This document shows, one piece after another, positions 15,255 through 23,242 of a DNA stretch of 64,000 bases. The notes beneath the pieces are model-generated. The model was not told the origin of the DNA. It made no database searches and saw only the letters and a program-made list of their open reading frames with translations. The translations under genes and the position numbers were made by a program. Within the stretch, counting starts at the first letter, position 1. Each line of letters opens with the position of its first letter. Source of the DNA: Leifsonia sp052114085 (GTDB taxonomy: Bacteria; Actinomycetota; Actinomycetes; Actinomycetales; Microbacteriaceae); the NCBI RefSeq assembly GCF_052114085.1, contig NZ_JBFREB010000001.1:992001-1056000 (forward strand). Reading direction: 5' to 3'.

Positions 15255-16547
15255 TCAGAGTCCCTCGGCGACAGCGGCGGCGGCATGCAGCCACGCACGG
15301 CGGGTCGGCTTCGCCAGCGAGGCGAAGTCGAGTCTTCCCCCGTGCAGCGCCGGATCGAAGGGAATCGTCACCGCCCGCCGGGCGATCGGCTCGAATCCTG
15401 CCGCGACCGTCCGTGCGTCGGTGCGGTTTCGTGTCCGCTCGGACTGCGAGACGACCACGACGGCGTCCCGCGCGAGCCGGGCCGACCGTTCGTCGCGCTG
15501 CGCGAGGGCTTCGAGCAGCAGCGCTCCTGCTTCGGCGTGCTCACCGAGCGCGGTGGTCGCGATGACCAGCTGGTCGGTGTGGTCGATCATGCGCAGCCAG
15601 CGCTCGGCCGACTCGTCGTTGCCCGAGTCGACGAAAATCAGCCGGAAGTACTTGGCGGCGACCGCGTGGAGCCGGTCGAAGTCCTCGGTCGTGATCCGCT
15701 GCTCGGTCGCCAGCATGGCGGGATTCGACCGCAGCACGTCGTACTTGTCGCCGGTCTGGTGGTGGACGAAGTAGCCCAGCTCCGACGACTGCGCGGCCGG
15801 AGAGAGCAGGTGCTCGACCGCCGGGAGCAGGGTCTGCAGCGTCGCGTCGTGGGCCGCCTGCTCCGTCCGCCAGCCCAGCGTTCCGCGGGTCTCGTTGTTG
15901 TCCCAGGCCAGCACGCCTGATCCGCCGTTACGTGCGAAGACGGACGCGAGCATCGCCGTGGTGGGCGTCTTGTTGGCGCCGCCTTTGCCGTTGACGATCG
16001 AGACCGTTCGTGGACCGGCCCAGTGCCGGCTCACCGCCTGCACCTCGGCCCGCTCCTCCCGCTCCGAACGCGAGGCGGCGACGGGGACCCCGACGCGCAC
16101 GAGGACGCCGCGCCATCCGCGGCCGGCCCGGTCGGTCCGGGGCTGCTCCTGGAGGAACGACGTGCGCTGCGGAGCATCCAGCGCGTTGTGCGTCCCCGCG
16201 GCGTGCGCTCCGTGGGCCGGGCTCGGTGGCGGCACCTCACCGGACTCGCCCGGATCCGCTTCGAGCGGCTCCTCTTCGCCGATCTCGCCATCCGGGTGCA
16301 CCGCGAGCAGCCACGCCCCGTCGTCGTCCTCGGCGGTGAGTTGCACCGGGCGCCCGAGATCGGCCGCCACAGCGGTCACCCGGGTGAGAACGGCATCGCG
16401 CAGCTCTTCCAGGCTCTCGGCCGCGAACTCCTCCCGCTCGCCGTCGACGCTGAGTTCGGCGGTGGCATCGCCGCGGAAACGCGCGGTGATGAGGGGGAGG
16501 GTCGGCAGGTCGAGGGCCACGGCGTTCGGGTTCTCCTTCTGACGCAT
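15255..16547 (-). CDS. ParA/MinD-like P-loop ATPase with N-terminal extra domain
   Basis: The 430-aa protein has an N-terminal beta-rich domain of about 85 residues, an acidic Pro/Glu linker, and then a MinD/ParA-type ATPase. The P-loop reads VNGKGGANKTPTTAM. It keeps both lysines of the deviant Walker A motif but has Asn where Gly is usual and Pro after the Thr. Later motifs include VLAWDNNETRGTLGWR and LIFVDSGND, a Walker B-like strand. Proteins of this class position cargo or regulate assembly at the membrane. It heads a five-gene operon with coiled-coil, membrane and OmpA-lipoprotein genes. GTG 16520, preceded by AAGGAGAA, is an alternative start. Confidence 0.8.
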   Translation of the reverse strand: MRQKENPNAVALDLPTLPLITARFRGDATAELSVDGEREEFAAESLEELRDAVLTRVTAVAADLGRPVQLTAEDDDGAWLLAVHPDGEIGEEEPLEADPGESGEVPPPSPAHGAHAAGTHNALDAPQRTSFLQEQPRTDRAGRGWRGVLVRVGVPVAASRSEREERAEVQAVSRHWAGPRTVSIVNGKGGANKTPTTAMLASVFARNGGSGVLAWDNNETRGTLGWRTEQAAHDATLQTLLPAVEHLLSPAAQSSELGYFVHHQTGDKYDVLRSNPAMLATEQRITTEDFDRLHAVAAKYFRLIFVDSGNDESAERWLRMIDHTDQLVIATTALGEHAEAGALLLEALAQRDERSARLARDAVVVVSQSERTRNRTDARTVAAGFEPIARRAVTIPFDPALHGGRLDFASLAKPTRRAWLHAAAAVAEGL

Positions 16548-16647
16548 CGCTGTGCGGGATGCATACATCGATCACGCACAGTAGACCCGGCAGCCTGGCC
16601 CGAGAAGGGACGCTCTGCCGATTGCCAGGGTCGCCCTCGGCGGTGGA

Positions 16648-16653
16648 TAGGGT
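16648..16653 (+). promoter_or_regulatory. Probable -10 box, leaderless ABC ATPase gene
   Basis: TAGGGT ends 6 nt before GTG 16660, with no ribosome binding site in between, so the transcript probably starts at the start codon. Confidence 0.5.
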
Positions 16654-16659
16654 GGATCG

Positions 16660-17472
16660 GTGAGCCCCGCACCCGTCCTCGAACTGCACGATGTGACTTT
16701 CCGTCGCGGTGGGACGCACATCCTCGAGGGCATCGACCTCACCGTCCGGGCGGGGGAGCACTGGGCGCTGCTCGGTCCGAACGGCGCCGGTAAATCGACC
16801 GTGCTCGGCTTCTGCGGGGCTCTCAGCTTCCCGACATCCGGCACCGTTGATGTGCTGGGCAGGCGTCTCGGCCGCGTCGAGCTCCAGGAGTTGCGCCGCC
16901 ACATCGGCCATGTGAACCCGCGGCACCCGGTGCGCTCGCCGCTGACCGTGACCGAGGTGGTCCTGACCGGGCTCACCGGCACGCTGGAACCGCCGATGCG
17001 CTGGGAGGCGACGGCGGCGGAGCTGGAACGGGCGCGCGACCTCGTGCATGCGGTGGGCCTGGACGAACGGTCGGACGCCCGCTGGCCCACACTGTCGCAG
17101 GGCGAGCGCGGCCGCGCACTCATCGCCCGTGCGCTCATCTCGGACCCGCGCCTCCTGCTCCTCGACGAACCCACGACCGGCCTCGATGTCGCCGCTCGCG
17201 AGCAGCTGCTCGAGACCATCGACGGGCTGTCGCACAGCTCGCCCGATCTCGCCTCCGTGCTGGTGACCCACCATCTGGAGGAGCTTCCCGAGACGACGAC
17301 GCACGCGTTGCTGATCGCGCACGGCAGAACGCTCGCCGTCGGCGACATCGACGAGGTCATCACGACCGAGACCGTCTCGCGGGCGTTCGAGCACCGCATC
17401 CGGGTGGAAAAGGGGGACGGCCGTTGGAGTGCGCGCGCCGTCCGCGAGCGCCCGATCGTGCCCGCCTCGTGA
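16660..17472 (+). CDS. ABC transporter ATP-binding protein
   Basis: The 270-aa single-domain ATPase has Walker A (LLGPNGAGKST), Q-loop region, the signature LSQGERGRALIARAL and Walker B with RLLLLDEPTTGLD. H-loop VLVTHHLEEL follows. No permease or binding protein gene is adjacent, which is unusual for a transporter. It may serve a permease encoded elsewhere, like the ModF/YlmA-type solitary ATPases. The stop overlaps the alpha/beta hydrolase start (GTGA). Confidence 0.92.
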   Translation: MSPAPVLELHDVTFRRGGTHILEGIDLTVRAGEHWALLGPNGAGKSTVLGFCGALSFPTSGTVDVLGRRLGRVELQELRRHIGHVNPRHPVRSPLTVTEVVLTGLTGTLEPPMRWEATAAELERARDLVHAVGLDERSDARWPTLSQGERGRALIARALISDPRLLLLDEPTTGLDVAAREQLLETIDGLSHSSPDLASVLVTHHLEELPETTTHALLIAHGRTLAVGDIDEVITTETVSRAFEHRIRVEKGDGRWSARAVRERPIVPAS

Positions 17473-18263
17473 CGGAGTTCGCGACCGCCGACGACGGCAC
17501 GCGTATCGCCTTTGAAGATCACGGCGTCGGCGTGCCGGTCCTGCTCATCGCCGGCCAGGCGACCGGGATGCACGGCTGGGGTCCCTTCGCCGACGCGCTG
17601 GCCCACGACTTCCGGGTCATCAGCTACGACCACCGGGGGATCGGGGAGAGCGGGATCGGCGATCCCGCCGCCTACTCGACGCGCGGCTTCGGCGACGACG
17701 CCGTCGCGGTGCTCGACGCAGCCGGAGTGGCGGCGGCGCACTTCGTCGGCCACTCGATGGGCGGCCGGGTCGCCCAATGGCTCGCCGCCGACCACCCCGA
17801 GCGCGTTCGTCGTCTGGTGCTGATCGCCACCAGCTCCGGCGACCGCAGCGCGGCGCCACGCCACCCCTCCGCGATCGCCGACCTGCTCAGCGGCGACAGG
17901 GACCGGATGCTCCCGCTGTTCTTCGACGCGGACTGGGCGGGCGCGCATCCCGACGACGTCGACCGCTTCTTCACCCGCGTGGCCACACGTCCCGCGCTGC
18001 GTGGGCACTTCGCCGCGAGCCGGGACCACGACGGATTGGCCGTCCTCGACCGCATCCGCGCCGAGACGCTGGTCCTCCACGGTACGCACGACGCATTGAC
18101 GCCTGTGGGTCACGCCCGCGTGCTCGCCGAGCGCATCCCGCATGCGTCGCTCGCCGAGTTCGACGCACGGCACGGCCTCCACCTCGACACTCCCGGCGTC
18201 GAGGATGCGGTGCGCGCGTTCCTCCTGCCGGAAGGCCAGCGGGCAGGCACCAGCGTCAGGTGA
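17469..18263 (+). CDS. Alpha/beta hydrolase
   Basis: GTG 17469 overlaps the ABC gene stop by 4 nt. The 264-aa protein has the HG-equivalent loop (LLIAGQATGMHGWGPF), YDHRGIGESG, the nucleophile elbow VGHSMGG (Ser), an acid in LVLHGTHDALTP (Asp) and the histidine in ARHGLHLDTPG. This is a complete Ser-Asp-His triad of the alpha/beta hydrolase fold. It is similar to 3-oxoadipate enol-lactonase-like and haloperoxidase-like enzymes. The substrate is unknown. It overlaps the convergent DUF2252 gene by 8 bp. Confidence 0.88.
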   Translation: MTEFATADDGTRIAFEDHGVGVPVLLIAGQATGMHGWGPFADALAHDFRVISYDHRGIGESGIGDPAAYSTRGFGDDAVAVLDAAGVAAAHFVGHSMGGRVAQWLAADHPERVRRLVLIATSSGDRSAAPRHPSAIADLLSGDRDRMLPLFFDADWAGAHPDDVDRFFTRVATRPALRGHFAASRDHDGLAVLDRIRAETLVLHGTHDALTPVGHARVLAERIPHASLAEFDARHGLHLDTPGVEDAVRAFLLPEGQRAGTSVR

Positions 18264-19656
18264 CGGCGAACACCCCGTCCCGTGCCGCCACGCGGAACTC
18301 GGCGAAGTCCGCCTCCGCCTGGTCGGCGTAGCGCTCGGCCCAGTCCGACGTCGCACGCACGAACGAGGGCCCCGAGCCGACATAGCCGGACACGAACGCC
18401 GCCTTGGGCGAGCGGGCGTGGGCCCGTCCGAGCACCGCGGCGCACATCCGGCCGTAGTCGAAGAACTGCGTCGGGTTCATCGACGGGATGTCGAACGAGG
18501 CGTTCCGGTTGCGGAACTGGCGCATGTAGAAGGCGAACCCCTCCACCCGGAGGAATCCGAGGAATGGGTCGGATACCGCCTGCAGGATGCGCTGGCAGGC
18601 GACCACGCGGTACCCCTGCTCGTCAGGAAGCAGCGTCAGATCCAGGTATCCGGGCAGCGGGGCGACGCCGCCGAAGCGCTCCACGACGGAAGCCTCCGCC
18701 TCCTTGAGCTGCAGCAGGACCGCTTCGCCGGTGGGCCCGCGGAGGGCGATGATGAAGCACCGGGTCCCGACGCTGCCGACCCCGACGACGCGGCGGGCGA
18801 CGTCGTCCAGCCGCAGCTGGGATGCGAGCAACGCCGTATTCGGCGGGAGGGTCGTCCGGTAAAGCTGGTAGGCGCCCTCGGCCAGGGCCTGCACCTCGGG
18901 TTCGGCGCGCCGCAGGATGGGTGGATTGTCCACGAAACGCAGCACGCCGTTCTCATCCGTCTCGAGGGTCTTGCGAGCGACGCGCTCACTCGTGCGTTTG
19001 AGCGACTCCTTCGTCACCTGGTCGACGAGCTTGACCATGTCGGCGCTCAGGGCATTGCGGTTGCGCCGGGACTCGACCGTCGCGGGCGCGTAGTAGCGGT
19101 TCAGCAAGGGGGCTTCGAGCGTGCGCTGCAGCGCGGTACGGTATTGCGCGGCGGCCGCCTCGGTGGCCTCGCGGAGGGCAGCGGCCGGCAGCGAGAGCGA
19201 ACGTCCCGCGAGGACGACGCTGGCGAGAAGGCGCTTCAGATCCCACTCCCACGGTCCGACCGTCGACTCGTCGAAGTCGTTGATGTCGAACACCATCGAG
19301 TTTTCTGGCGACCGGTAGATGCCGAAATTGCTCAGATGGGCGTCACCGCAGATCACCACCTCCGCGCCGGTAGTCGGTGCGCTCGCAAGGTCGGCGGCCT
19401 GGATCGCCGCCGTTCCGCGGTAGAACGCGAACGCGCTCGTGCTCATCCGCTCGACCCGCAGGTCGATCAGGTTCTGCAGGCGGTTCTCGTGCTGCGCGCG
19501 CAGGATGCCGACCGGGTCGCGCCCCGGTGGTGGCTCATACTCGGCGAGATCGGAGCGTGGTAGGTCGGCGCGCGCGGCGCGACCCGCCTCGAACAGCTCC
19601 TCGGCCGTGAGCGGGCTCTCGGCACGCTCACCCGCCTCCGCGACGTCTAATGACAT
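18256..19656 (-). CDS. DUF2252 family protein
   Basis: The 466-aa protein matches the DUF2252 pattern: FAFYRGTAAIQAADLA, then the strongly conserved VICGDAHLSNFGIYRSPE and VFDINDFDES with WEWDLKRLLAS. The GDAHLxNFG and DxNDFDE motifs are laid out like catalytic-loop and metal-binding motifs of the aminoglycoside-phosphotransferase/protein-kinase-like fold. The family is commonly viewed as kinase-like, but no substrate is known. ATG 19656 has a strong AAGGAGGT ribosome binding site. Confidence 0.88.
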   Translation of the reverse strand: MSLDVAEAGERAESPLTAEELFEAGRAARADLPRSDLAEYEPPPGRDPVGILRAQHENRLQNLIDLRVERMSTSAFAFYRGTAAIQAADLASAPTTGAEVVICGDAHLSNFGIYRSPENSMVFDINDFDESTVGPWEWDLKRLLASVVLAGRSLSLPAAALREATEAAAAQYRTALQRTLEAPLLNRYYAPATVESRRNRNALSADMVKLVDQVTKESLKRTSERVARKTLETDENGVLRFVDNPPILRRAEPEVQALAEGAYQLYRTTLPPNTALLASQLRLDDVARRVVGVGSVGTRCFIIALRGPTGEAVLLQLKEAEASVVERFGGVAPLPGYLDLTLLPDEQGYRVVACQRILQAVSDPFLGFLRVEGFAFYMRQFRNRNASFDIPSMNPTQFFDYGRMCAAVLGRAHARSPKAAFVSGYVGSGPSFVRATSDWAERYADQAEADFAEFRVAARDGVFAVT

Positions 19657-19745
19657 GCCGCACCTCCTTCCGGAAGGGGGCTCGACGTCGGGCGCCGGGC
19701 ACCACCGGGTGTCGACGCGCTCATCATAGGTCCGCACTCGGCCGC

Positions 19746-19751
19746 TAGGGT
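19746..19751 (+). promoter_or_regulatory. Probable -10 box, leaderless start
   Basis: TAGGGT ends 7 nt before ATG 19759, with no ribosome binding site between. Confidence 0.45.
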
Positions 19752-19758
19752 ATCCAGA

Positions 19759-20097
19759 ATGCACGGATGGATCGAGCACCGCCGCGAGGACGGCGAGCGC
19801 GTCGGATGGCTGCGTCCGGAGGGGGACTCCTTCGTCCCGGTCGACCTCCTGGGGCGCGAGCTCACCGGCCCGGTGGACTGGCTCACGGGTGAGGAGACGC
19901 TGGAGCGGGCAGGGATCGGCTACCTGGCCGACCGGTATGAGCTGCTCCTCGACGACGGCCGCCGTCTGCGCGTCCGGCTGACCGAAGTGTCGACGCAGCG
20001 GATCGTCGTGAAGAAGGACGACTTCGGCGCCATCGACGCGCCGCAGCTGACCTACACGCTGCCGTTCCCTCTGCCGGACACCCTGCGGCCCGCCTGA
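19759..20097 (+). CDS. Hypothetical protein, 112 aa
   Basis: The product starts MHGWIEHRREDGERVGWLRP and is acidic and beta-rich (SFVPVDLLGRELTGPVDWLT, YELLLDDGRRLRVRLTEVS). It has no signal or TM segment. The alternation of short strands and charged turns suggests a small beta-barrel-like fold. It is not recognised as a named family. It is divergent from DUF2252 and precedes the HerA-like ATPase by 93 bp. That gap holds a separate TAGCAT -10-like box near 20145, so the two genes are probably transcribed separately. Confidence 0.6.
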   Translation: MHGWIEHRREDGERVGWLRPEGDSFVPVDLLGRELTGPVDWLTGEETLERAGIGYLADRYELLLDDGRRLRVRLTEVSTQRIVVKKDDFGAIDAPQLTYTLPFPLPDTLRPA

Positions 20098-20190
20098 ACC
20101 GACCGGGCGGATTGTGGGCTGTTGGCACGCCGCATCCCGGCGCTAGCATCGGCCGCACGCGGGCCGGACGGCCCGACGGGAGGAGGCCCC

Positions 20191-21279
20191 ATGATTCCGC
20201 TGACCGTCGGCACCACAGTAGAGACCCCGGAGCGGCCGGCCGTCCTCGACGGCTCCCGCTTCAACCGGCACACGTTCTGGTGCGGGCAGAGCGGGTCCGG
20301 GAAGACGTACGCGCTGGGCGTCGTGCTGGAGCAGCTGCTGCTGGAGACCGAGCTGCCGATAGCGGTTTTCGACCCGAACGCCGACTTCACCGAGCTTTCC
20401 CGTACGCGTGAGGATGTCGAAGAGGTCGACGCAGCGCGTTGGCGCGACCTCGACATCCGGACGTTCCATTCCAGCACCGAGCGGGAGCCGCAACTCCACA
20501 TCCGGTTCGTCGACCTGAGCGTTCCGTCGAAGGCCGCGGTCGGCCGGCTCGACCCGATCATCGACGAGGAGGAGTACAACGCCCTCCTGCACATCGACGT
20601 GCGACCGGAGAATTTCGCTCGGGAGACCTTCATCCAGACCCTGGCCGCGTCCACGGACCCCGCGCGGCGGCGTCTGGGGCTGCGGCTCGACAACCTCCAG
20701 GTCCTCGACTGGCCGCTGTGGGCGTTCGGGAGGTCCTCCAGCGCGGCCGTCGTCGCGGAGCGCCCGCGCGCCGTGGTCCTCGACGTCGGAGGCTTCACGC
20801 ATCCCGGAGAGCCGCAGGCCGCGGCCCTCGGAATCTTGGAGGACCTGTGGCTGAAGCGGATGGAGCGCCGGCCCGTGCTCATCGTCATCGATGAGGCGCA
20901 CAACTTCTGCCCCCCGACCCCGCGAACGAGTGTGGAGGCGCAACTGACCGAGCAGCTCATTCAGATCGCCGCGGAGGGCCGCAAATTCGGCCTCTGGCTG
21001 TTCCTGTCGACGCAGCGGCCGACCAAGATCCACCCGAACGTCCTCTCCCAGTGCGACAACCTGGGCCTGATGCGGATGAACTCGCCACGCGATCTGGCGG
21101 AGCTCGCCGATGTGTTCGGCTTCGTGCCGCCCCAGCTGCTGGAGCAGTCCCCGTCGTTCCGCAAAGGGGAGGCCCTGTTCGCGGGCGCCTTCACGGACGA
21201 GCCGCAGCGGGTCCGGATCGGTCGCCGCCTCACCGTCGAAGGCGGCGGCGACCTCGCGGTGGCCGAGCGGATCGGTTAG
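20191..21279 (+). CDS. DUF87/HerA-like ATPase
   Basis: The 362-aa protein has a P-loop GQSGSGKT at residues 32-39, FDPNADFTELS after the second strand, Walker B VLIVIDEAHNF near 229-239 and a sensor-like LWLFLSTQRPTKIHPNVLSQ stretch. This is the FtsK-HerA superfamily pattern (DUF87/helicase HerA type) of hexameric pumps for DNA or protein. No HAS-barrel or NurA nuclease is adjacent. GGGAGGAGG precedes ATG 20191. Pieces of a second, decayed copy of its 3' half lie at 22188-22257, showing it was once duplicated with the lipoprotein downstream. Confidence 0.85.
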   Translation: MIPLTVGTTVETPERPAVLDGSRFNRHTFWCGQSGSGKTYALGVVLEQLLLETELPIAVFDPNADFTELSRTREDVEEVDAARWRDLDIRTFHSSTEREPQLHIRFVDLSVPSKAAVGRLDPIIDEEEYNALLHIDVRPENFARETFIQTLAASTDPARRRLGLRLDNLQVLDWPLWAFGRSSSAAVVAERPRAVVLDVGGFTHPGEPQAAALGILEDLWLKRMERRPVLIVIDEAHNFCPPTPRTSVEAQLTEQLIQIAAEGRKFGLWLFLSTQRPTKIHPNVLSQCDNLGLMRMNSPRDLAELADVFGFVPPQLLEQSPSFRKGEALFAGAFTDEPQRVRIGRRLTVEGGGDLAVAERIG

Positions 21280-21477
21280 CGGTAGCGCCCGAGCCGGGGT
21301 TCAGTTTCTGACGCTCAGATTCGCACGAGACTGCCTTTTGAGGCGCGCCGAAAAAATCTTCTACACATGTGCGTCATTTTTGACAGACAGCTGCGTCTAC
21401 CTAGCTGGGTAGTGATTCGGGCCGCATTGCGCCTCACCCTCGAAGTCTCCCGGTTTCGCTGGTCGTAGAAGGAAAAA

Positions 21478-22101
21478 ATGAAGAAATTCGCATCGCTGCT
21501 GCTGGTTGTCGGGGCCGTCCTGACCGGGTGCACCGCGTCGGACCTCGCTTCCCAGCCGAGTCCGTCGGCGCCCACCACACCGAGCCCATCATCAGCGGTC
21601 AGGAGCGGCCCCAAGTTCACTGGGCCTTATGCGGCCGAGCTTGCGGAAAGGTACGCGAAGTCGCACTCGACTTTCGAACGCGAGGCGCTGGCTGATGGCA
21701 AGGTCACCGATGCCGAGCAAGCTGAGATGATCGAACGTTTCCGAACGTGCTTATCCAGCAACGGACACGAGCTGGACTCGTTCAAGAAGTCAGGGGCGCA
21801 TGAAATCAGCGCTCACAATCCGAACGAAGACGCCGAAGTAGGCAGGAAACAAATCGAGTCGTGTGACAAGTATGCCGGGCTCTACACGGTCGGTCTCATC
21901 TATTCAGCGACACTTCTGAATCCCCAGAACATCGACCTCATACCGAAGATTGTTGCCTGCTTCAAAAAGCATCATTTGGTTGGTCCCGGTTACAGCAAAA
22001 GCGACTACCAACGTGGGCTTCCGCATTTCCCGGACGACAAGAGAGACGCTGAAGTGACCCAATGCAACGATGACCCGCTGAACCTCGCCAAGGGTGAATA
22101 G
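21478..22101 (+). CDS. Putative lipoprotein, copy 1 of a tandem pair
   Basis: The 207-aa protein has a lipoprotein signal with Cys at residue 18 (LTGC), then a Ser/Pro/Thr linker. The conserved body is shared with the protein at 22311: YAKSHSTFEREALADG, AEQAEMIER, VACFKKHHLVGPGY, GLPHFPDDKR and QCNDDPL. Conserved cysteines suggest disulfides outside the cell. AT-richer codon use than neighbours is visible. GAAGGAAAAA precedes the ATG. No known family. Confidence 0.7.
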   Translation: MKKFASLLLVVGAVLTGCTASDLASQPSPSAPTTPSPSSAVRSGPKFTGPYAAELAERYAKSHSTFEREALADGKVTDAEQAEMIERFRTCLSSNGHELDSFKKSGAHEISAHNPNEDAEVGRKQIESCDKYAGLYTVGLIYSATLLNPQNIDLIPKIVACFKKHHLVGPGYSKSDYQRGLPHFPDDKRDAEVTQCNDDPLNLAKGE

Positions 22102-22107
22102 CTCAAA

Positions 22108-22257
22108 TCGGGGCTGAAGCAGCCGCGCGGCGTTCAGCGTTCGCCGCGCGGCGATCGTCCTTGTTGCCGTCTCTGCGGTTCATGCCGACCCAGCGGCCGA
22201 CCGGGACCCACCCGAACCTCCTCTTCGCGGCACCTTCACGGACGAGGCGCGCGTGAT
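22108..22257 (+). pseudogene. Decayed fragments of small membrane protein gene and HerA-like ATPase gene
   Basis: 22108-22175 resembles the start of the small membrane gene at 22929 (shared GGCTGAAGCAGCCGCG, then a similar GTTC.CGTTCGC stretch). 22188-22224 matches 32 of 37 bases of the ATPase gene at 21010-21046. The stretch from about 22225 (TTCGCGG-CACCTTCACGGACGAG) matches the ATPase at about 21178 with a one-base loss. Between these two, about 130 bp of the ATPase are missing. This is the residue of a tandem duplication of the unit ATPase, lipoprotein, small membrane protein. Confidence 0.7.
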
Positions 22258-22310
22258 GGTTCACGGCCTCGCTCTTGACGTCTCCGGTCCCGCTAGCGAT
22301 CGAAGGAAAA

Positions 22311-22925
22311 ATGAAGAAACAAACATCGTTGGTGTTGGCCGTTAGTGCCGCTCTGACGGGGTGTACCGCACCGGGTGTTGCCTCCGTGTCGAGTCTCTCG
22401 CCAACTTCCACCCCCGGCCCGTCGTCGACGGCGGCGGGCGGCCCGAGTTTCTCTGGCCCGTACGCGGCGGAGCTTGAGGAGAGGTACGCGAAATCGCACT
22501 CGGCTTTCGAGCGCGATGCGTTAGCCGATGGCACGATCACCGATGCCGAACAAGCCGAGATGATCGAACGTCTGCGGACCTGCCTGGCCGGTATCGGGAT
22601 GAAATTGGTGAAGTACACGAAAGGTGGCGGCCAGGAGATCGAAATACTGGACAAGAGCCAAGATCCAGACGCCAGCAACGAAGCACTCGAGTCGTGTGAG
22701 ACGTCTTCTGGGTCGAACACGGTCGGGTTGATCTACGAATTGACGCTCAGAAATCCGCAGAACATCGACCTCGTACCGCAAATCGTTGCCTGCTTCAAAA
22801 AGCACCATCTGGTTGGCCCCGGATACGACTACAAGCGTGGGCTTCCCCATTTTCCGGACGACAAGAGAGAGGGTCAGGTGCAGCAATGCAACGATGATCC
22901 CCTGAGCCTTGCCACAGGCAAATAG
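22311..22925 (+). CDS. Putative lipoprotein, copy 2 of a tandem pair
   Basis: The 204-aa paralogue of the protein at 21478 has the same signal layout (Cys18 in LTGC) and shares YAKSHSAFERDALADG, AEQAEMIER, VACFKKHHLVGPGY and GLPHFPDDKR. The central region (residues about 100-130) has diverged. The upstream sequence before the ATG, with GAAGGAAAAA, also matches that of copy 1, so promoter or leader and gene were copied together. Surface-exposed after lipid anchoring. Function unknown. Confidence 0.7.
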   Translation: MKKQTSLVLAVSAALTGCTAPGVASVSSLSPTSTPGPSSTAAGGPSFSGPYAAELEERYAKSHSAFERDALADGTITDAEQAEMIERLRTCLAGIGMKLVKYTKGGGQEIEILDKSQDPDASNEALESCETSSGSNTVGLIYELTLRNPQNIDLVPQIVACFKKHHLVGPGYDYKRGLPHFPDDKREGQVQQCNDDPLSLATGK

Positions 22926-22928
22926 CCG

Positions 22929-23242
22929 ATGTCGAGGCTGAAGCAGCCGCGAGTGTTCACCGTTCGCTACGCGGTCGTCGTTGTTGTTGCCGTTGTCGCC
23001 ATCGCATTCGGTTCGGGAGTGACCGCTGCGTGGATGGCGGCGAAACCGCAGAGTCTGGCGACGGCGAAACCGCTCGCTCAGGTCCCAGTGACGAAAACGC
23101 CACACTTCACGACAGAGAAGCGACGTTCGCGCTCGGAGGGGCAATCGTGTTGGCAGCCGGTGTGGCAGGCCTACTCGGTGCGTTTGTCGCTGCCGCACTG
23201 ACACGAGAGAAGCACCTCTTCCGGTACTTCAAGGACCGCTAA
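22929..23242 (+). pseudogene. Small membrane protein gene with probable frameshift
   Basis: The frame starting at ATG 22929 (MSRLKQPRVFTVRYAVVVVV...) gives one TM segment, then becomes an unlikely basic tail. A second frame, open from about 23030 to 23242, carries FALGGAIVLAAGVAGLLGAF, an obvious second TM, and ends EKHLFRYFKDR. Joining the frames near 23110-23125 would give a roughly 100-aa two-TM protein. Either a frameshift broke the gene or two small overlapping genes exist. It belongs to the duplicated ATPase-lipoprotein cassette and overlaps the convergent permease gene by 4 bp. Confidence 0.55.
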
